From the NCBI RefSeq assembly GCF_010645065.1, contig NZ_JAADZW010000001.1:248001-312000 (forward strand): a stretch of DNA of 64,000 nt, in the 5' to 3' direction. The DNA comes from Flavobacterium fluviatile. Its GTDB lineage: Bacteria; Bacteroidota; Bacteroidia; Flavobacteriales; Flavobacteriaceae. Position 1 is the stretch's first letter; each line of letters opens with the position of its first letter. A program made the position numbers and the translations under genes. The notes beneath the pieces are model-generated. The model made no database searches, was not told where the DNA came from, and saw nothing but the letters and a program-made list of their open reading frames with translations. Below, one piece after another: positions 9,668-19,146 of the stretch.

Positions 9668-11755
9668 ATGAAAAAAATCCAGTGGCTTCTAGTATTCCTG
9701 ATATTCTCAATTACAAGTTTTTCTCAATCGAAAAAAGTGTATCCACAGGAATTGCAGCAACTCCTTGAAAATATAAAAGAGAATTATTTAGAAGACGCTG
9801 TTTTCACTTCCGATATGGAACATTTACTTGCAAGCTTAGATGCAAAAGGAGCTTGGCCAGGCATTGATTATAGTAGCCAACAAAGAGGGCATTGGCCAGT
9901 TTTATTACACCTTTTGAATTTAAATCGTTTGTCTAAAGCTTATTTGAAAGAGGGTTCAAATTATTATCAAAGTCCAGAGTTGTTAGCTAAAATTCATCAT
10001 GCTTTAGATTATTGGTTGGCAAATGATTTTGTGAGTCCTAACTGGTGGTATCCTCAAATTGGAATTCCGCAACAATTGGCTCCTATTTTGATTGTTATGG
10101 AAGATAAACTTTCAGACAAGCAGCTGCAAACTGGTGTAAAAATCTTGAATAAAGCCAAGATTGGTATGGGAGGACAAAACAAAGTCTGGTTGGCAGGTAA
10201 TGTTTTGTATAAATCTTTGTTAGTTCGAAACGTTGATAGCGTAAATATTGCATCAAAAGCAATTCAAGGTGAACTGAAAGTATCAACAGGTTTAGGAATT
10301 CAGCCCGATAATAGTTTTCATGAGCATGGCGCCATGTTGCAACAAGGGAATTATGGTTTATCGTATTTAGGTGATATGATTCAGTGGATTGCTGTTTTGC
10401 GCCAGACGCCTTTTGCTTTTGATGAAGAAAAAGTAGCCATTATTCGGGAATTTGCTCTTGATGGAACCCAGTGGTTTTTATGGAAAAAAAACTTTGATAT
10501 TGGAGGTAGCGGTAGGCAATTGTTCCAAGGCGAATTGGCTAAAAAGCAAAATGCCATTTTGAAAAAATTTAAACAATTAGAAAAATTAGATCCTGAGTTT
10601 GCATCCGCTTATAATAAAGCACAAGATTATAAAAGTTTGTCGGGGAATAAACATTTTTGGAATTCGGATTTTCATATTTCTCGAACTCCCAATTATTTGT
10701 TTACGCTCAAAATGTCTTCAAGCCGTGTGAATGGTTATGAAACAGTGAATTTTGAAAACATGTTAGGCTATCATTTGGGAAGCGGAATGACTTTATTGTA
10801 CCAATCAGACAATGAATACTTGGATATTTTTCCTTTTTGGGATTGGAAAAAACTACCAGGGACAACGATTATTCAGGATGATGCTCCTATTCCTGTATCC
10901 AATGCTTGGGGTTATAAAATTGAAGGTGATTTTGTTGGCGGCGTTAAGGATGGAACTAATGGACTTGCGGTTTTGCAATACAATCGTGGCGGTTTAAAGG
11001 CCAACAAAGCATGGTTTATGTTTGACAACCAAATTGTGTGTTTAGGAAATGGTATAATAGCTGATACGCCTTTTAATGTGACTACAGGAATCAATCAAGT
11101 ATATCGCAATGGAGCAATTATAATAAAAAACAAAAGCAACATACAAAAAGCCACAGGTAAACAGGATTTTACCAATCCTAGCTGGATTTTGCACGATAAA
11201 GTAGGTTATCTTTTTCCTTCGGGTGGTAATGTCAGTTTGGTTGCTGATACTGTTTCTGGTTCTTGGCACAATGTGGCGCAACGTTACAAAGACGAAACTG
11301 TAAAAGCGGATATCTTTAATGTATATCTCAATCATGGAACCAAACCAAAAGATGCAGACTACCAATATATTTTGGTTCCTAATGCGACGCAGCAACAATT
11401 AATTCAATTAGAAAAAAAGCCTTTATTCGAAATTAAGAATGCGAAAAGCCAACAAATCGTTAGTCGTAAAGATGGAAGTCTAGCAGGTATTGTTTTTTAT
11501 GAAGCAGGTAAGGTGGATTTGTTTGGCGGAATTTCAGTGAGCGAGCCTTGTTTGTTATTGATTGAAAAACAAAATAGCGGATTGAAAGTAACGGTCAGTG
11601 ACCCAACGCATAAGTTGACAACTATTCGTGTGTCTTTCGATAAAAAATACAAAAACGAGCAATTGGTAATTGAAAATAATCAGTCTGTTCTCAATCTAAA
11701 GTTACCAGATGGTAACGAAGCAGGTAAGTGTGTGTCTTTTATGTTGCAATTTTAA
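9668..11755 (+). CDS. Polysaccharide lyase family 8-like lyase
   Basis: A 695-residue secreted protein (signal peptide to about residue 20, SITSFSQ) with the PL8 architecture: an N-terminal (alpha/alpha) toroid to about residue 330, then beta-sheet domains. The catalytic set of chondroitin AC/hyaluronate/xanthan lyases is visible. His220 and Tyr229 lie nine apart in FHEHGAMLQQGNYG, Arg283 is in GGSGRQLFQ, and the VNFENMLGYHLGSG and FWDWKKLPGTT segments mark the start of the central beta-domain. PL8 enzymes cleave uronic-acid-containing chains by beta-elimination. Known PL8 substrates are glycosaminoglycans and xanthan/gellan-type chains, so its place beside rhamnosidases is unusual and suggests an ulvan- or rhamnan-derived uronide. 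Substrate is inference only. Confidence 0.85.
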   Translation: MKKIQWLLVFLIFSITSFSQSKKVYPQELQQLLENIKENYLEDAVFTSDMEHLLASLDAKGAWPGIDYSSQQRGHWPVLLHLLNLNRLSKAYLKEGSNYYQSPELLAKIHHALDYWLANDFVSPNWWYPQIGIPQQLAPILIVMEDKLSDKQLQTGVKILNKAKIGMGGQNKVWLAGNVLYKSLLVRNVDSVNIASKAIQGELKVSTGLGIQPDNSFHEHGAMLQQGNYGLSYLGDMIQWIAVLRQTPFAFDEEKVAIIREFALDGTQWFLWKKNFDIGGSGRQLFQGELAKKQNAILKKFKQLEKLDPEFASAYNKAQDYKSLSGNKHFWNSDFHISRTPNYLFTLKMSSSRVNGYETVNFENMLGYHLGSGMTLLYQSDNEYLDIFPFWDWKKLPGTTIIQDDAPIPVSNAWGYKIEGDFVGGVKDGTNGLAVLQYNRGGLKANKAWFMFDNQIVCLGNGIIADTPFNVTTGINQVYRNGAIIIKNKSNIQKATGKQDFTNPSWILHDKVGYLFPSGGNVSLVADTVSGSWHNVAQRYKDETVKADIFNVYLNHGTKPKDADYQYILVPNATQQQLIQLEKKPLFEIKNAKSQQIVSRKDGSLAGIVFYEAGKVDLFGGISVSEPCLLLIEKQNSGLKVTVSDPTHKLTTIRVSFDKKYKNEQLVIENNQSVLNLKLPDGNEAGKCVSFMLQF

Positions 11756-11788
11756 TTTCAGTAAAAAAGTACTTTAAAGAAAGGATTA

Positions 11789-11833
11789 CAGCACAACACA
11801 GGACAGGCTGATTTTTTCTCTTTTGTATTTTTA
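11789..11833 (+). promoter_or_regulatory. Regulon box 3: direct repeat plus -7 element, upstream of GH2
   Basis: CAGCACA (11789-11795) and CAGGACA (11799-11805) form the 10-bp-period repeat. TATTTTTA at 11826-11833 is the -7 box, starting exactly 27 bp after the second repeat starts. The GH2 start is 48 bp past the -7 box start. Confidence 0.72.
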
Positions 11834-11873
11834 GCGTTTAATAATAGCCATAGTTTTTTAAAAGAAATTAATA

Positions 11874-14864
11874 ATGAATATAAAAAGTTTAACTAGTTTA
11901 AGACACCTATTTTTATGGACGATTTCCGCTTTTATTTTGATAAGCCTTTCGGCGAATAGTCAAAATTTTAAAGAGGCTTCCAAAGGAAACCGTACAAAGT
12001 ATAATTTTAATCCCGATTGGAAGTTTATTAAAGAAAATCCCAAAAATGCGCAAGAGCTAAACTTTGATGATTCGTCATGGAGTACCGTGAGTTGTCCCCA
12101 TACTTTTAATGATGTGGATACTTTTGATGATTTGAGTTTGGGAGGTCATCATGGAGAGAAAAACCAATGGAGAGGAACGGTTTGGTATCGCAAGCATTTT
12201 AAATTACCTGTTGCCGATAAAGGGAAAAAAGTCTTTATCGAATTTGAAGGTGTACGCCAAATTGCAGATGTTTATATCAACGGAACTTACATTGGTACGA
12301 ACCGAACCGGTTTTATCGCATTTGGATATGATATTAGCCAATATATTAAATATGGAGGTGCGGATAATGTGATTGCTGTTAAAGTGAATAATGACCGTAA
12401 AAGCGATAATTTTAGAGACAACGATCCTTTAGTTTGGAACCATGAACACTGGCATCCAACACATGGCGGAATTTATCGCAATGTTTTTCTGCACACCACT
12501 GATTTGGCTCATGTGACCCTGCCTTTGTACGACAACATGAAAACGGTAGGAACTTATGTGTATGCTGAAAATATAAGTGAAAAAAGTGCAGATGTTACCG
12601 TTACAGCCGAAGTAAAAAACGAATATAATTCTAGAAAAGAAATTATTTGTGAAACTAAAATTATTGATGCTAACGGCAAAGTAGTGAGTACTTCAGCCTC
12701 ATCCAGAAACCTTAAAGCAGGTGAAAAGTTTGTTTTTTCCTCTACAGCCAAAGTGCTGAATCCTCAGCTTTGGTACACACGTAAGCCGTATATGTACAAG
12801 GTCTTGACGGTTTTGAAAGAAGGTAAAAAAGTAATAGATAAGTACGAAACTCCATTGGGAATCAGAAGTTTTGAATTCAATAAAGATTCGGGTTTTCATA
12901 ACAATGGCGAATATGCTAAACTACACGGATGGGGTCAAAAACCAACCAATACTTGGGCGGGTTTAGGAGCTGCTTTGCCAGATTGGTTACGTGATTTTAC
13001 CTATAAATTAATGGACGAAGCGGGTGGTAATTTCATTCGTTGGGGACATTGTGCTGCCTCTCAATCAGAGGTAGATATGGGAGATAAATATGGTTTTGTA
13101 ACCTTGATGCCAGGAGTTTCAGGAGAATCACAAGACGAAGGTGAAACTTGGGATATTCGTATTGCCGCTTTTAGAGATATGGTGGTTAAGTTCCGTAATA
13201 ATCCTTCTATTTTTATTTGGGAAGGCGGTAACTGGGCCGAAACCGAAAAACATTACCAAGAAATTCTAGACATTGTTAATACGTATGACCCTAAAGGCAA
13301 AAGGTTGATAGGGAACAGACGTTCTGATTTAAAAATAGAATCCGAAAAATACTTGACTATCGAAGTAGGTACCGAAGGTTGGCAAAGAGAATTTGCTAGT
13401 TTACCCATTATCGAAAGTGAATACATGCGTGATGAAGCGCCTAGACGTATTTGGGATAAAGAGTCGCCAGACGATAATTTTTGGAACAATCCTAATTTAT
13501 ATAAAAACACCTACCAAATAGGTTCAGAGGAATTTGCGGTGCGTCAAGCAGACCATTGGTGGAATAAAATGGGAAAAAAAGTGTATCATTCTGGTGGTGC
13601 CAATTGGGTTTTTTCTGATGGGCCACACGGAGGGCGAAATCCTACTGAGGTAACCAGAGCTAGTGGAGAAGTGGATGGTGTTCGTTTGCCTAAAGAAGCA
13701 TTTTATGCCTTAAAAGCCATGTGGAGACCAGAACCTCAAGTGCACCTAATTGGGCATTGGAATTATACCCAAGGAACAAAGAAAGATATGTATGTGATTT
13801 CCAATTGTGCTGCTGTTAAAATGTACATCAATGGTAAATTGATTGGAACGGATGATACAGCTGAAAATGGGTATGTGTACCAATTTCCAGCTGTGGCTTG
13901 GGAAGCGGGTGAAATTAAAGTTGAGGGTTATGTAGATAATAAAGTATTGGTAACACAAACGAAAAAGACAGTTGGTGAGCCAGTAGCCATCAAGTTAACT
14001 CCGATTACCGGTCCAGAAGGATGGAAAGCAGATGGTTCAGATATTACTTTGGTGGATTTTGAAGTGGTTGACAAAGACGGAAACCGTTGTCCGCTAGATG
14101 CTGCCCGTGTTGATTTTACCATTTCAGGTCCTGCCATCTGGCGTGGTGGATACAATAGTGGCAAAGCCAATAGTACCAACAACCTGTATTTAGATACAGA
14201 ATGTGGGATCAATCGTGTAGCGGTTCGTTCCTTATTAAAAGCTGGTAAAGTAACTATTACTGCAACAAGAAAAGGCTTAAAACCAGCAACAATTGTTTTG
14301 AAGTCTCTGCCTGTGGATATAAAAAATGGTTTGACATTAGAGATGCCTCAGGTATATAAAAATGTTCCAAAAGAAGAGCCTATGCCCGTGCACACGCCAG
14401 CAATGCCAGTCTATGATCCAGCCGAAAACAATACAAGTAAGTTGTTTACTAAGTTTAGTTACACAGGGGATGCAAAAGCAATGTTGCGAACCACAATGGA
14501 TTGGGGTAAAAAGGCCTATACCGACTTAGAATACAATTACACCGTAATCCCAAGTTATTTAAGAGGAGCAGAATATGTTAGAACCCCTGATTCAGACAAA
14601 AGATATTGGGCTCGTGATCAATTGCAATTTGTCGCTGGGGTGGATATGGAAATTTATGTAGGGCATGATGACCGCGTGTCAAGACCTGAATTCCTGAAAA
14701 AAGAATACGTAGATACAGGTGACGATATTGATTTAGCTGGTGTAAAAATGTCCTTATTTAAACGTACTGCCAAAGCGGGAGAAAGCATTATTATGGCTGG
14801 AAATACTGAAGGTGATGCACCAAAAGATTGCCGTATGTATGTGGTGATTGGAAAGAAAAAGTAA
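11874..14864 (+). CDS. GH2-family protein with atypical active-site motif
   Basis: A 996-residue exported protein (signal peptide to about residue 30) with GH2 layout: a jelly-roll sugar-binding domain (about 40-210, with WRGTVWYRKHF), an Ig-like domain (about 215-330), a TIM barrel (about 340-600) and long C-terminal beta-rich domains. In GH2 beta-galactosidases and glucuronidases the acid/base Glu follows Asn in W-x-x-G-N-E. Here the segment reads IWEGGNWAE, with Asn453 followed by Trp454. A nucleophile candidate exists in PIIESEYM (Glu514 or Glu516). The protein may therefore be a divergent GH2 that uses another acid (Glu450 or Glu456), or have altered chemistry. It has its own regulon box and terminator, so it is probably monocistronic. 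Specificity unknown. Confidence 0.82.
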   Translation: MNIKSLTSLRHLFLWTISAFILISLSANSQNFKEASKGNRTKYNFNPDWKFIKENPKNAQELNFDDSSWSTVSCPHTFNDVDTFDDLSLGGHHGEKNQWRGTVWYRKHFKLPVADKGKKVFIEFEGVRQIADVYINGTYIGTNRTGFIAFGYDISQYIKYGGADNVIAVKVNNDRKSDNFRDNDPLVWNHEHWHPTHGGIYRNVFLHTTDLAHVTLPLYDNMKTVGTYVYAENISEKSADVTVTAEVKNEYNSRKEIICETKIIDANGKVVSTSASSRNLKAGEKFVFSSTAKVLNPQLWYTRKPYMYKVLTVLKEGKKVIDKYETPLGIRSFEFNKDSGFHNNGEYAKLHGWGQKPTNTWAGLGAALPDWLRDFTYKLMDEAGGNFIRWGHCAASQSEVDMGDKYGFVTLMPGVSGESQDEGETWDIRIAAFRDMVVKFRNNPSIFIWEGGNWAETEKHYQEILDIVNTYDPKGKRLIGNRRSDLKIESEKYLTIEVGTEGWQREFASLPIIESEYMRDEAPRRIWDKESPDDNFWNNPNLYKNTYQIGSEEFAVRQADHWWNKMGKKVYHSGGANWVFSDGPHGGRNPTEVTRASGEVDGVRLPKEAFYALKAMWRPEPQVHLIGHWNYTQGTKKDMYVISNCAAVKMYINGKLIGTDDTAENGYVYQFPAVAWEAGEIKVEGYVDNKVLVTQTKKTVGEPVAIKLTPITGPEGWKADGSDITLVDFEVVDKDGNRCPLDAARVDFTISGPAIWRGGYNSGKANSTNNLYLDTECGINRVAVRSLLKAGKVTITATRKGLKPATIVLKSLPVDIKNGLTLEMPQVYKNVPKEEPMPVHTPAMPVYDPAENNTSKLFTKFSYTGDAKAMLRTTMDWGKKAYTDLEYNYTVIPSYLRGAEYVRTPDSDKRYWARDQLQFVAGVDMEIYVGHDDRVSRPEFLKKEYVDTGDDIDLAGVKMSLFKRTAKAGESIIMAGNTEGDAPKDCRMYVVIGKKK

Positions 14865-14900
14865 AATATAGGTACATTATAATCGTTTCCTAATTATTTA

Positions 14901-14938
14901 AAAAAAACTGCTAGGCTGTGTATTCTAGCAGTTTTTTT
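14901..14938 (+). terminator. Intrinsic terminator after GH2
   Basis: CTGCTAG (14908-14914) pairs with CTAGCAG (14925-14931), extended by flanking A and T runs. It sits 44 bp after the GH2 stop. The rest of the gap (14939-15335) holds only AT-rich sequence and a possible degraded intergenic repeat near 15000-15100; no gene was found there. Confidence 0.8.
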
Positions 14939-15335
14939 GTGTTTATATACTGCTTATAATTTTTGGATGCTATGTTTTAGGTTAACTTGGATTAAGTATT
15001 GGCGCAAGGATAACACGAATAAAACGGAATTCTTTAATTATTTTTTTGCATTAAATCTTTGAAATCTGCATAATCAGCGGGAAAAATAACAAAATCCAAA
15101 TGCGGATTCATTGATTGAGAATGAGATATATAAATGCATTTGAATTTTTTGTCACATTGTACGTGCTCGAGATACTATTGGGGTTCTCAATATTTACTAT
15201 CATTTGCTGAACAGCACTACTCGTACAGAAAGGGTATGTTTTTTTAAGTATAAAACTTCTCGTTATACCATACAGATAAAGGCTTTCAAAGATTTTTACA
15301 ACCATTTTTCAGTATTATACCTGTATTATAAAAAC

Positions 15336-15381
15336 AAAAAAGCAATCACCGTTAATAATATTAACAGCAACTGCTTTTTTT
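15336..15381. terminator. Bidirectional terminator at end of the rhamnose operon
   Basis: AAAAAAGCA at the left pairs with TGCTTTTTT at the right (to about 15380), with an inner perfect palindrome GTTAATAATATTAAC (about 15351-15365). Placed 65 bp beyond the rhaT stop on the minus strand, it would terminate the rhamnose operon and also any transcript coming from the GH2 side. Confidence 0.7.
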
Positions 15382-15444
15382 CGAAAACAAATTAATTTAT
15401 TTTGATTTCAATAAATCGATTCTATGATTTACTGAAAGATATTT

Positions 15445-16491
15445 TTAGATCGAATTTCCGATACCTACCAAAACAATAGAAAGCAGAATTAAAGCAATTC
15501 CGTATAAAAAGGTACGGAACGTTTTAGGAGACACACCCTTCCATTCTTTTAAGATTAATCCCCAAATATTTGCTGTTAAGATAATGGTTGCCATATGTGC
15601 AATCCATGAACTAGCTCCGTTTCCTAATTTACTTTCTCCCATTCCATAGAAAAAGAATTGCAAATACCACATGGTTCCCGCGAGAGCAGATAACAACACA
15701 TTTCTAAGAATTGGGGTATTTTCATTAGTATAATCGCCGAATGTTCCGTTCTTGAAATTTAGATACAAACACCAAATAAAATTAGTTGTCAATCCACCCC
15801 AAAGTAAGACAACATACGTTACATTGTTTTGAAATAATGGATTGAACCCTTGTTCTACTGCTACGTCTGCCATTGGTTTTCCCGCCTCTATTCCGAAATT
15901 GAAAAATGAACTTAAAATACCTGAGATGATAGCAATTATTAAACCTTTTACTAAATCAAATTCTTGTTTGTCTAATTCTCCTCCTGCTAAATCTTTTTCT
16001 TTCATCATTCCAGCCTTCCCAGAGAAAGCAATACCTAAAAGACAAACAAAAACGCCCAGTAAAACTAATTGTCCCCCTGGACTAGCAAGCATATCCGAAA
16101 AAGTAACTTTGCCCTCAGTAGGATTAAAATTGTAATAAATAGGAGGTACCAATGCACCAAAAGCCGAACAGAACCCTAATACAATAGAGTTACCTAACGA
16201 CATTCCTAAGTAGCGAACGCCCAACCCATAGGTCAACCCCCCAATTCCCCAGATTACTCCCATAGAATAGGTAAAAGCTTTTACAGAAAAAACAGTTTCC
16301 GAGATGATTTCCATAAAATTAGGAACCGTTAAGTAAGCTGCCAATGGAGGAACAATCAACCAAGAGAATAATCCGCCTACAATCCAGTAACTTTCCCAAG
16401 CCCATCCTTTTACTCTTTTGAAAGGCATGTAAAAACTTCCGGATGAAATTCCCCCGATGGTATGATAAAGAAGACCTAATAATGCTTGCAT
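15445..16491 (-). CDS. rhaT: L-rhamnose/H+ symporter RhaT
   Basis: A 348-residue integral membrane protein with about ten hydrophobic segments, close to the usual length of the RhaT family (L-rhamnose-proton symporters of the drug/metabolite transporter superfamily). The N-terminus (GLLYHTIGGISSGSFYMPFKR) and WESYWIVGGLFSW are characteristic of RhaT. It imports L-rhamnose across the inner membrane after periplasmic release by rhamnosidases. It is the last gene of the five-gene minus-strand rhamnose operon, 41 bp after the lldD-like gene. Confidence is high because family and context agree. Confidence 0.93.
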   Translation of the reverse strand: MQALLGLLYHTIGGISSGSFYMPFKRVKGWAWESYWIVGGLFSWLIVPPLAAYLTVPNFMEIISETVFSVKAFTYSMGVIWGIGGLTYGLGVRYLGMSLGNSIVLGFCSAFGALVPPIYYNFNPTEGKVTFSDMLASPGGQLVLLGVFVCLLGIAFSGKAGMMKEKDLAGGELDKQEFDLVKGLIIAIISGILSSFFNFGIEAGKPMADVAVEQGFNPLFQNNVTYVVLLWGGLTTNFIWCLYLNFKNGTFGDYTNENTPILRNVLLSALAGTMWYLQFFFYGMGESKLGNGASSWIAHMATIILTANIWGLILKEWKGVSPKTFRTFLYGIALILLSIVLVGIGNSI

Positions 16492-16532
16492 ATTTTTGTT
16501 TTTTTAGGGTTAAATTATAGTATTTGGAGTAA

Positions 16533-17681
16533 TTATTTGATTAAATGGTTTGAGAAATCTTCAACAGTTGCACAATTTAATTGCTCCATTACTTGTTGTA
16601 ATTCTGTTTTTAATAATGTCATTGTGTGATCGCCTCCTTTTTTACCAAGGGCAGCTACTCCGTACATAAATGAGCGTCCCATAAAGGTAAACTTCGCGCC
16701 ACACGCCATTGCTCGTGCTACATCTGGTCCAGAGCGTACCCCACTGTCCATCATGATTTCGATTTGGTCGCCGTATTTGGCTACCAATCTTTTTAATGAG
16801 TTTATTGCTGATTCTCCAGCGTCTAATTGACGACCACCGTGGTTGGAAACTATAATTCCATCAATTCCTAAACGAATCGCTTCTTCGATATCTTCTTCAG
16901 ATGCGACACCTTTAAGTACTAACTTTCCTTTCCACATGTCTCTGATAGGCTTTATTTTAGCCTCGTTCAAACGTCCAGAAAAAGTATCGTTCATGAATTT
17001 CCCCAATTGTTTTAAATCCAAACCTTTAGGCATATAGGGTAGTAAGTTTGCGAAACCAGGTTGACCGTGAATTAAAGTTTGCATCGCCCATTCTGGTTTG
17101 CCCATTACCTGTAAAATATTAGCAACCGACATTTTAGGAGGCATTGCTAAACCGTTACGAACATCTCTGGGTCTGAATCCAAAAGTAGGTACATCACAAA
17201 GGATCACCAGAACTGGACATTCGGCTGCAGCGGCTCTTTTGATTAAATCATCTCTTAGTTCATCCTTAGCAGGATGGTACAATTGGAACCATGATTTTCC
17301 TTGGGTAATCTCACTAACGCGTTCGATATTACTGGTAGTTACCGTACTTAAGATAAATGGAACATTGTGATCAAAGGCAGCTTTTGCTAAAATTTCAGTA
17401 GCATTAGGCCACATTAATCCTTGTAGTCCAACAGGAGCTACACCAAAAGGCGCATCGTATTCAATGCCAAATAACTTGGTTTTCATACTAGAACCTTGAT
17501 GGTCTCTAAGGTAATTTGGTTTTAGTTGTACTTCTCTTAATTCCGAAGTATTTCTATGTAAATTAACATCTTCGTTACAACCTCCGTCAAGATACTCAAA
17601 AGCAAATCTTGGTATCTTTTTTTGCGCTTGTTTTCTTAAGTCGTCTATGGAAGGGTATCTCGAGTCTAATTGTGATGCCAT
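16533..17681 (-). CDS. lldD: FMN-dependent L-lactate dehydrogenase (LldD-like alpha-hydroxy-acid oxidase)
   Basis: A 382-residue member of the FMN-dependent alpha-hydroxy-acid dehydrogenase family, whose usual length is 350-400. The start RYPSIDDLRKQAQKKIPRFAFEYLDGG, the FMN-binding PVGLQGLMWPNA segment and the catalytic SNHGGRQLD motif (active-site His, substrate-binding Arg) are all present. The family oxidises L-lactate to pyruvate. Its place between rhaB and rhaT fits removal of the L-lactate formed from L-lactaldehyde in the non-reductive rhamnose pathway. It begins 10 bp after the kinase gene ends, so translational linkage is likely. Another alpha-hydroxy acid is possible but less likely here. 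Confidence 0.88.
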   Translation of the reverse strand: MASQLDSRYPSIDDLRKQAQKKIPRFAFEYLDGGCNEDVNLHRNTSELREVQLKPNYLRDHQGSSMKTKLFGIEYDAPFGVAPVGLQGLMWPNATEILAKAAFDHNVPFILSTVTTSNIERVSEITQGKSWFQLYHPAKDELRDDLIKRAAAAECPVLVILCDVPTFGFRPRDVRNGLAMPPKMSVANILQVMGKPEWAMQTLIHGQPGFANLLPYMPKGLDLKQLGKFMNDTFSGRLNEAKIKPIRDMWKGKLVLKGVASEEDIEEAIRLGIDGIIVSNHGGRQLDAGESAINSLKRLVAKYGDQIEIMMDSGVRSGPDVARAMACGAKFTFMGRSFMYGVAALGKKGGDHTMTLLKTELQQVMEQLNCATVEDFSNHLIK

Positions 17682-17691
17682 AATAGCTTTT

Positions 17692-19065
17692 TTAGTTGAT
17701 TATAAAAGGAACGTGTTTTTTAAGTGAATAATTTTCTTTCAAAAACTTAGAGTTCAATTTGGTGTCTGAAATGGAAATGGCAGCTCCAAGAGCCGAACCT
17801 AAAGAAGAATTGGTAGAGCGAAGCACCATATCTCTAAGATAATGGGATAGTAACTTGATAAATACATCATTGTCGCTAAAGCCTCCATCTACAAAAAGTT
17901 TGGTGATTTTAAGACCTCCTGCTGCTCTTTTAATGCTTTGTACTTGTAAAAGAACCAATTCAATCATTAATTGATGGTAGGCCTCTGTGAAATTATCATA
18001 AATAATTTCGGTTTTTGCAGGCATATTAGCATCTTCAATAGCGTTCCATCTAAAATAATATTTAAAATCCTTTTTAATACGGTGGTATATTTCAGAATCA
18101 AAAACCACTTTTTTATGGTAATCATGTGCTAAACCAAAATGATCCGCTAAGGCATGTACTTGATGAGTGTATTCATTACCTAATAACAATCGAGCTGATT
18201 TTACGGGTTTACCATTAATTCGCATATAATTGATACAATCGTCTTGAATGTCCTTTTCTGTTAATGTTTTATCTGAAAAAGGATTCATAGAAACACTCCA
18301 AGTTCCTGTAGAAACCAAAATAAAAGGTTCTTTGGAACTACGCACATATGGTAATAGAGCAGATGAACTATCGTGAATTCCCACCCCAATTTTGATTCTT
18401 TTTCCGTTATAGTTCATATTGATACTCGTCTCGGTAGAAACAATGGGAGGGAGGATTTTGTGAATTTCTTCTTCGTACACCCAACTGTGATAATCTTTCT
18501 TTTCATAATCCCAAAGCGCCGTATGACAACCTATACTGGTATATTCGCTCAACGGGATTCCAGTAAAGATATAACTCATATATTGTGGCAAGTGCAAAGA
18601 GTATTTGATTCTTTTGAACACTTCAGGCTTGGAGTGTTTTAACCAATATAATTGCATGCCTGAGTTTAACATACCCGAATTAGTAGAACCCGTTTGGGCT
18701 GAAAATTCTAATTCAGGCCCGTATTTTTCATAGAAAGAGGCAATTAACGCCTCGTCCATGGGTTTAGTATAATTGTAAAGAGGAGTTACTAATTCGCCAT
18801 TTTCGTCCAAATGAACAAAACTAGCGCCATAGGTAGAAAAATTGATGGCTTTAACATCATATTCTTGTGCCTCTAAAATTCTATGAAATAATTCTTTAAG
18901 CCAATTATGTAAAGCGACGATGTCTTCGGTAGGATAACCATCTTCGTCTTTAATTTCCTCAAATTTAATGTACTCACGATACACTTCTTTGAAGTCTTTA
19001 TCAAAGAGAAAGAATTTTTTATTGGTTTTTCCAATATCAAAAACGGCGGTTACTTTTTGTTTCAT
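17692..19065 (-). CDS. rhaB: Rhamnulokinase (FGGY family)
   Basis: A 457-residue FGGY-family carbohydrate kinase. The N-terminal phosphate-binding loop of the actin-like ATPase fold is visible (AVFDIGKTNKKFFLF), and the C-terminal half has the second ATPase motif (LFVDGGFSDNDVFIKLL). It should phosphorylate L-rhamnulose to L-rhamnulose-1-phosphate. The assignment among FGGY sugars rests on context: isomerase upstream, aldolase two genes upstream, and rhamnose transporter downstream. It is followed 10 bp later by the lldD-like gene and is 81 bp from rhaI. Slightly shorter than the E. coli enzyme; no missing part is obvious. Confidence 0.88.
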   Translation of the reverse strand: MKQKVTAVFDIGKTNKKFFLFDKDFKEVYREYIKFEEIKDEDGYPTEDIVALHNWLKELFHRILEAQEYDVKAINFSTYGASFVHLDENGELVTPLYNYTKPMDEALIASFYEKYGPELEFSAQTGSTNSGMLNSGMQLYWLKHSKPEVFKRIKYSLHLPQYMSYIFTGIPLSEYTSIGCHTALWDYEKKDYHSWVYEEEIHKILPPIVSTETSINMNYNGKRIKIGVGIHDSSSALLPYVRSSKEPFILVSTGTWSVSMNPFSDKTLTEKDIQDDCINYMRINGKPVKSARLLLGNEYTHQVHALADHFGLAHDYHKKVVFDSEIYHRIKKDFKYYFRWNAIEDANMPAKTEIIYDNFTEAYHQLMIELVLLQVQSIKRAAGGLKITKLFVDGGFSDNDVFIKLLSHYLRDMVLRSTNSSLGSALGAAISISDTKLNSKFLKENYSLKKHVPFIIN

Positions 19066-19146
19066 ATTTATTAAATAAATTCCAAAAATTAAATTCCAAA
19101 TTTCAATAAATGAAAAAGGAATGGTCTTATAAAAAAAGCTTTAAAA

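Noticed and set aside
15000..15100. A tenth regulon box near the GH2-rhaT gap (CAAGGATAACAC)
   Set aside because: There is only one weak half-site, no 10-bp partner, no -7 box at 27 bp, and no gene start downstream on the plus strand.
15108..15395. Two overlapping short frames in the GH2-rhaT gap
   Set aside because: They are on opposite strands, low-complexity and Phe/Tyr/Asn-rich, run into the operon terminator and show no recognisable domain.
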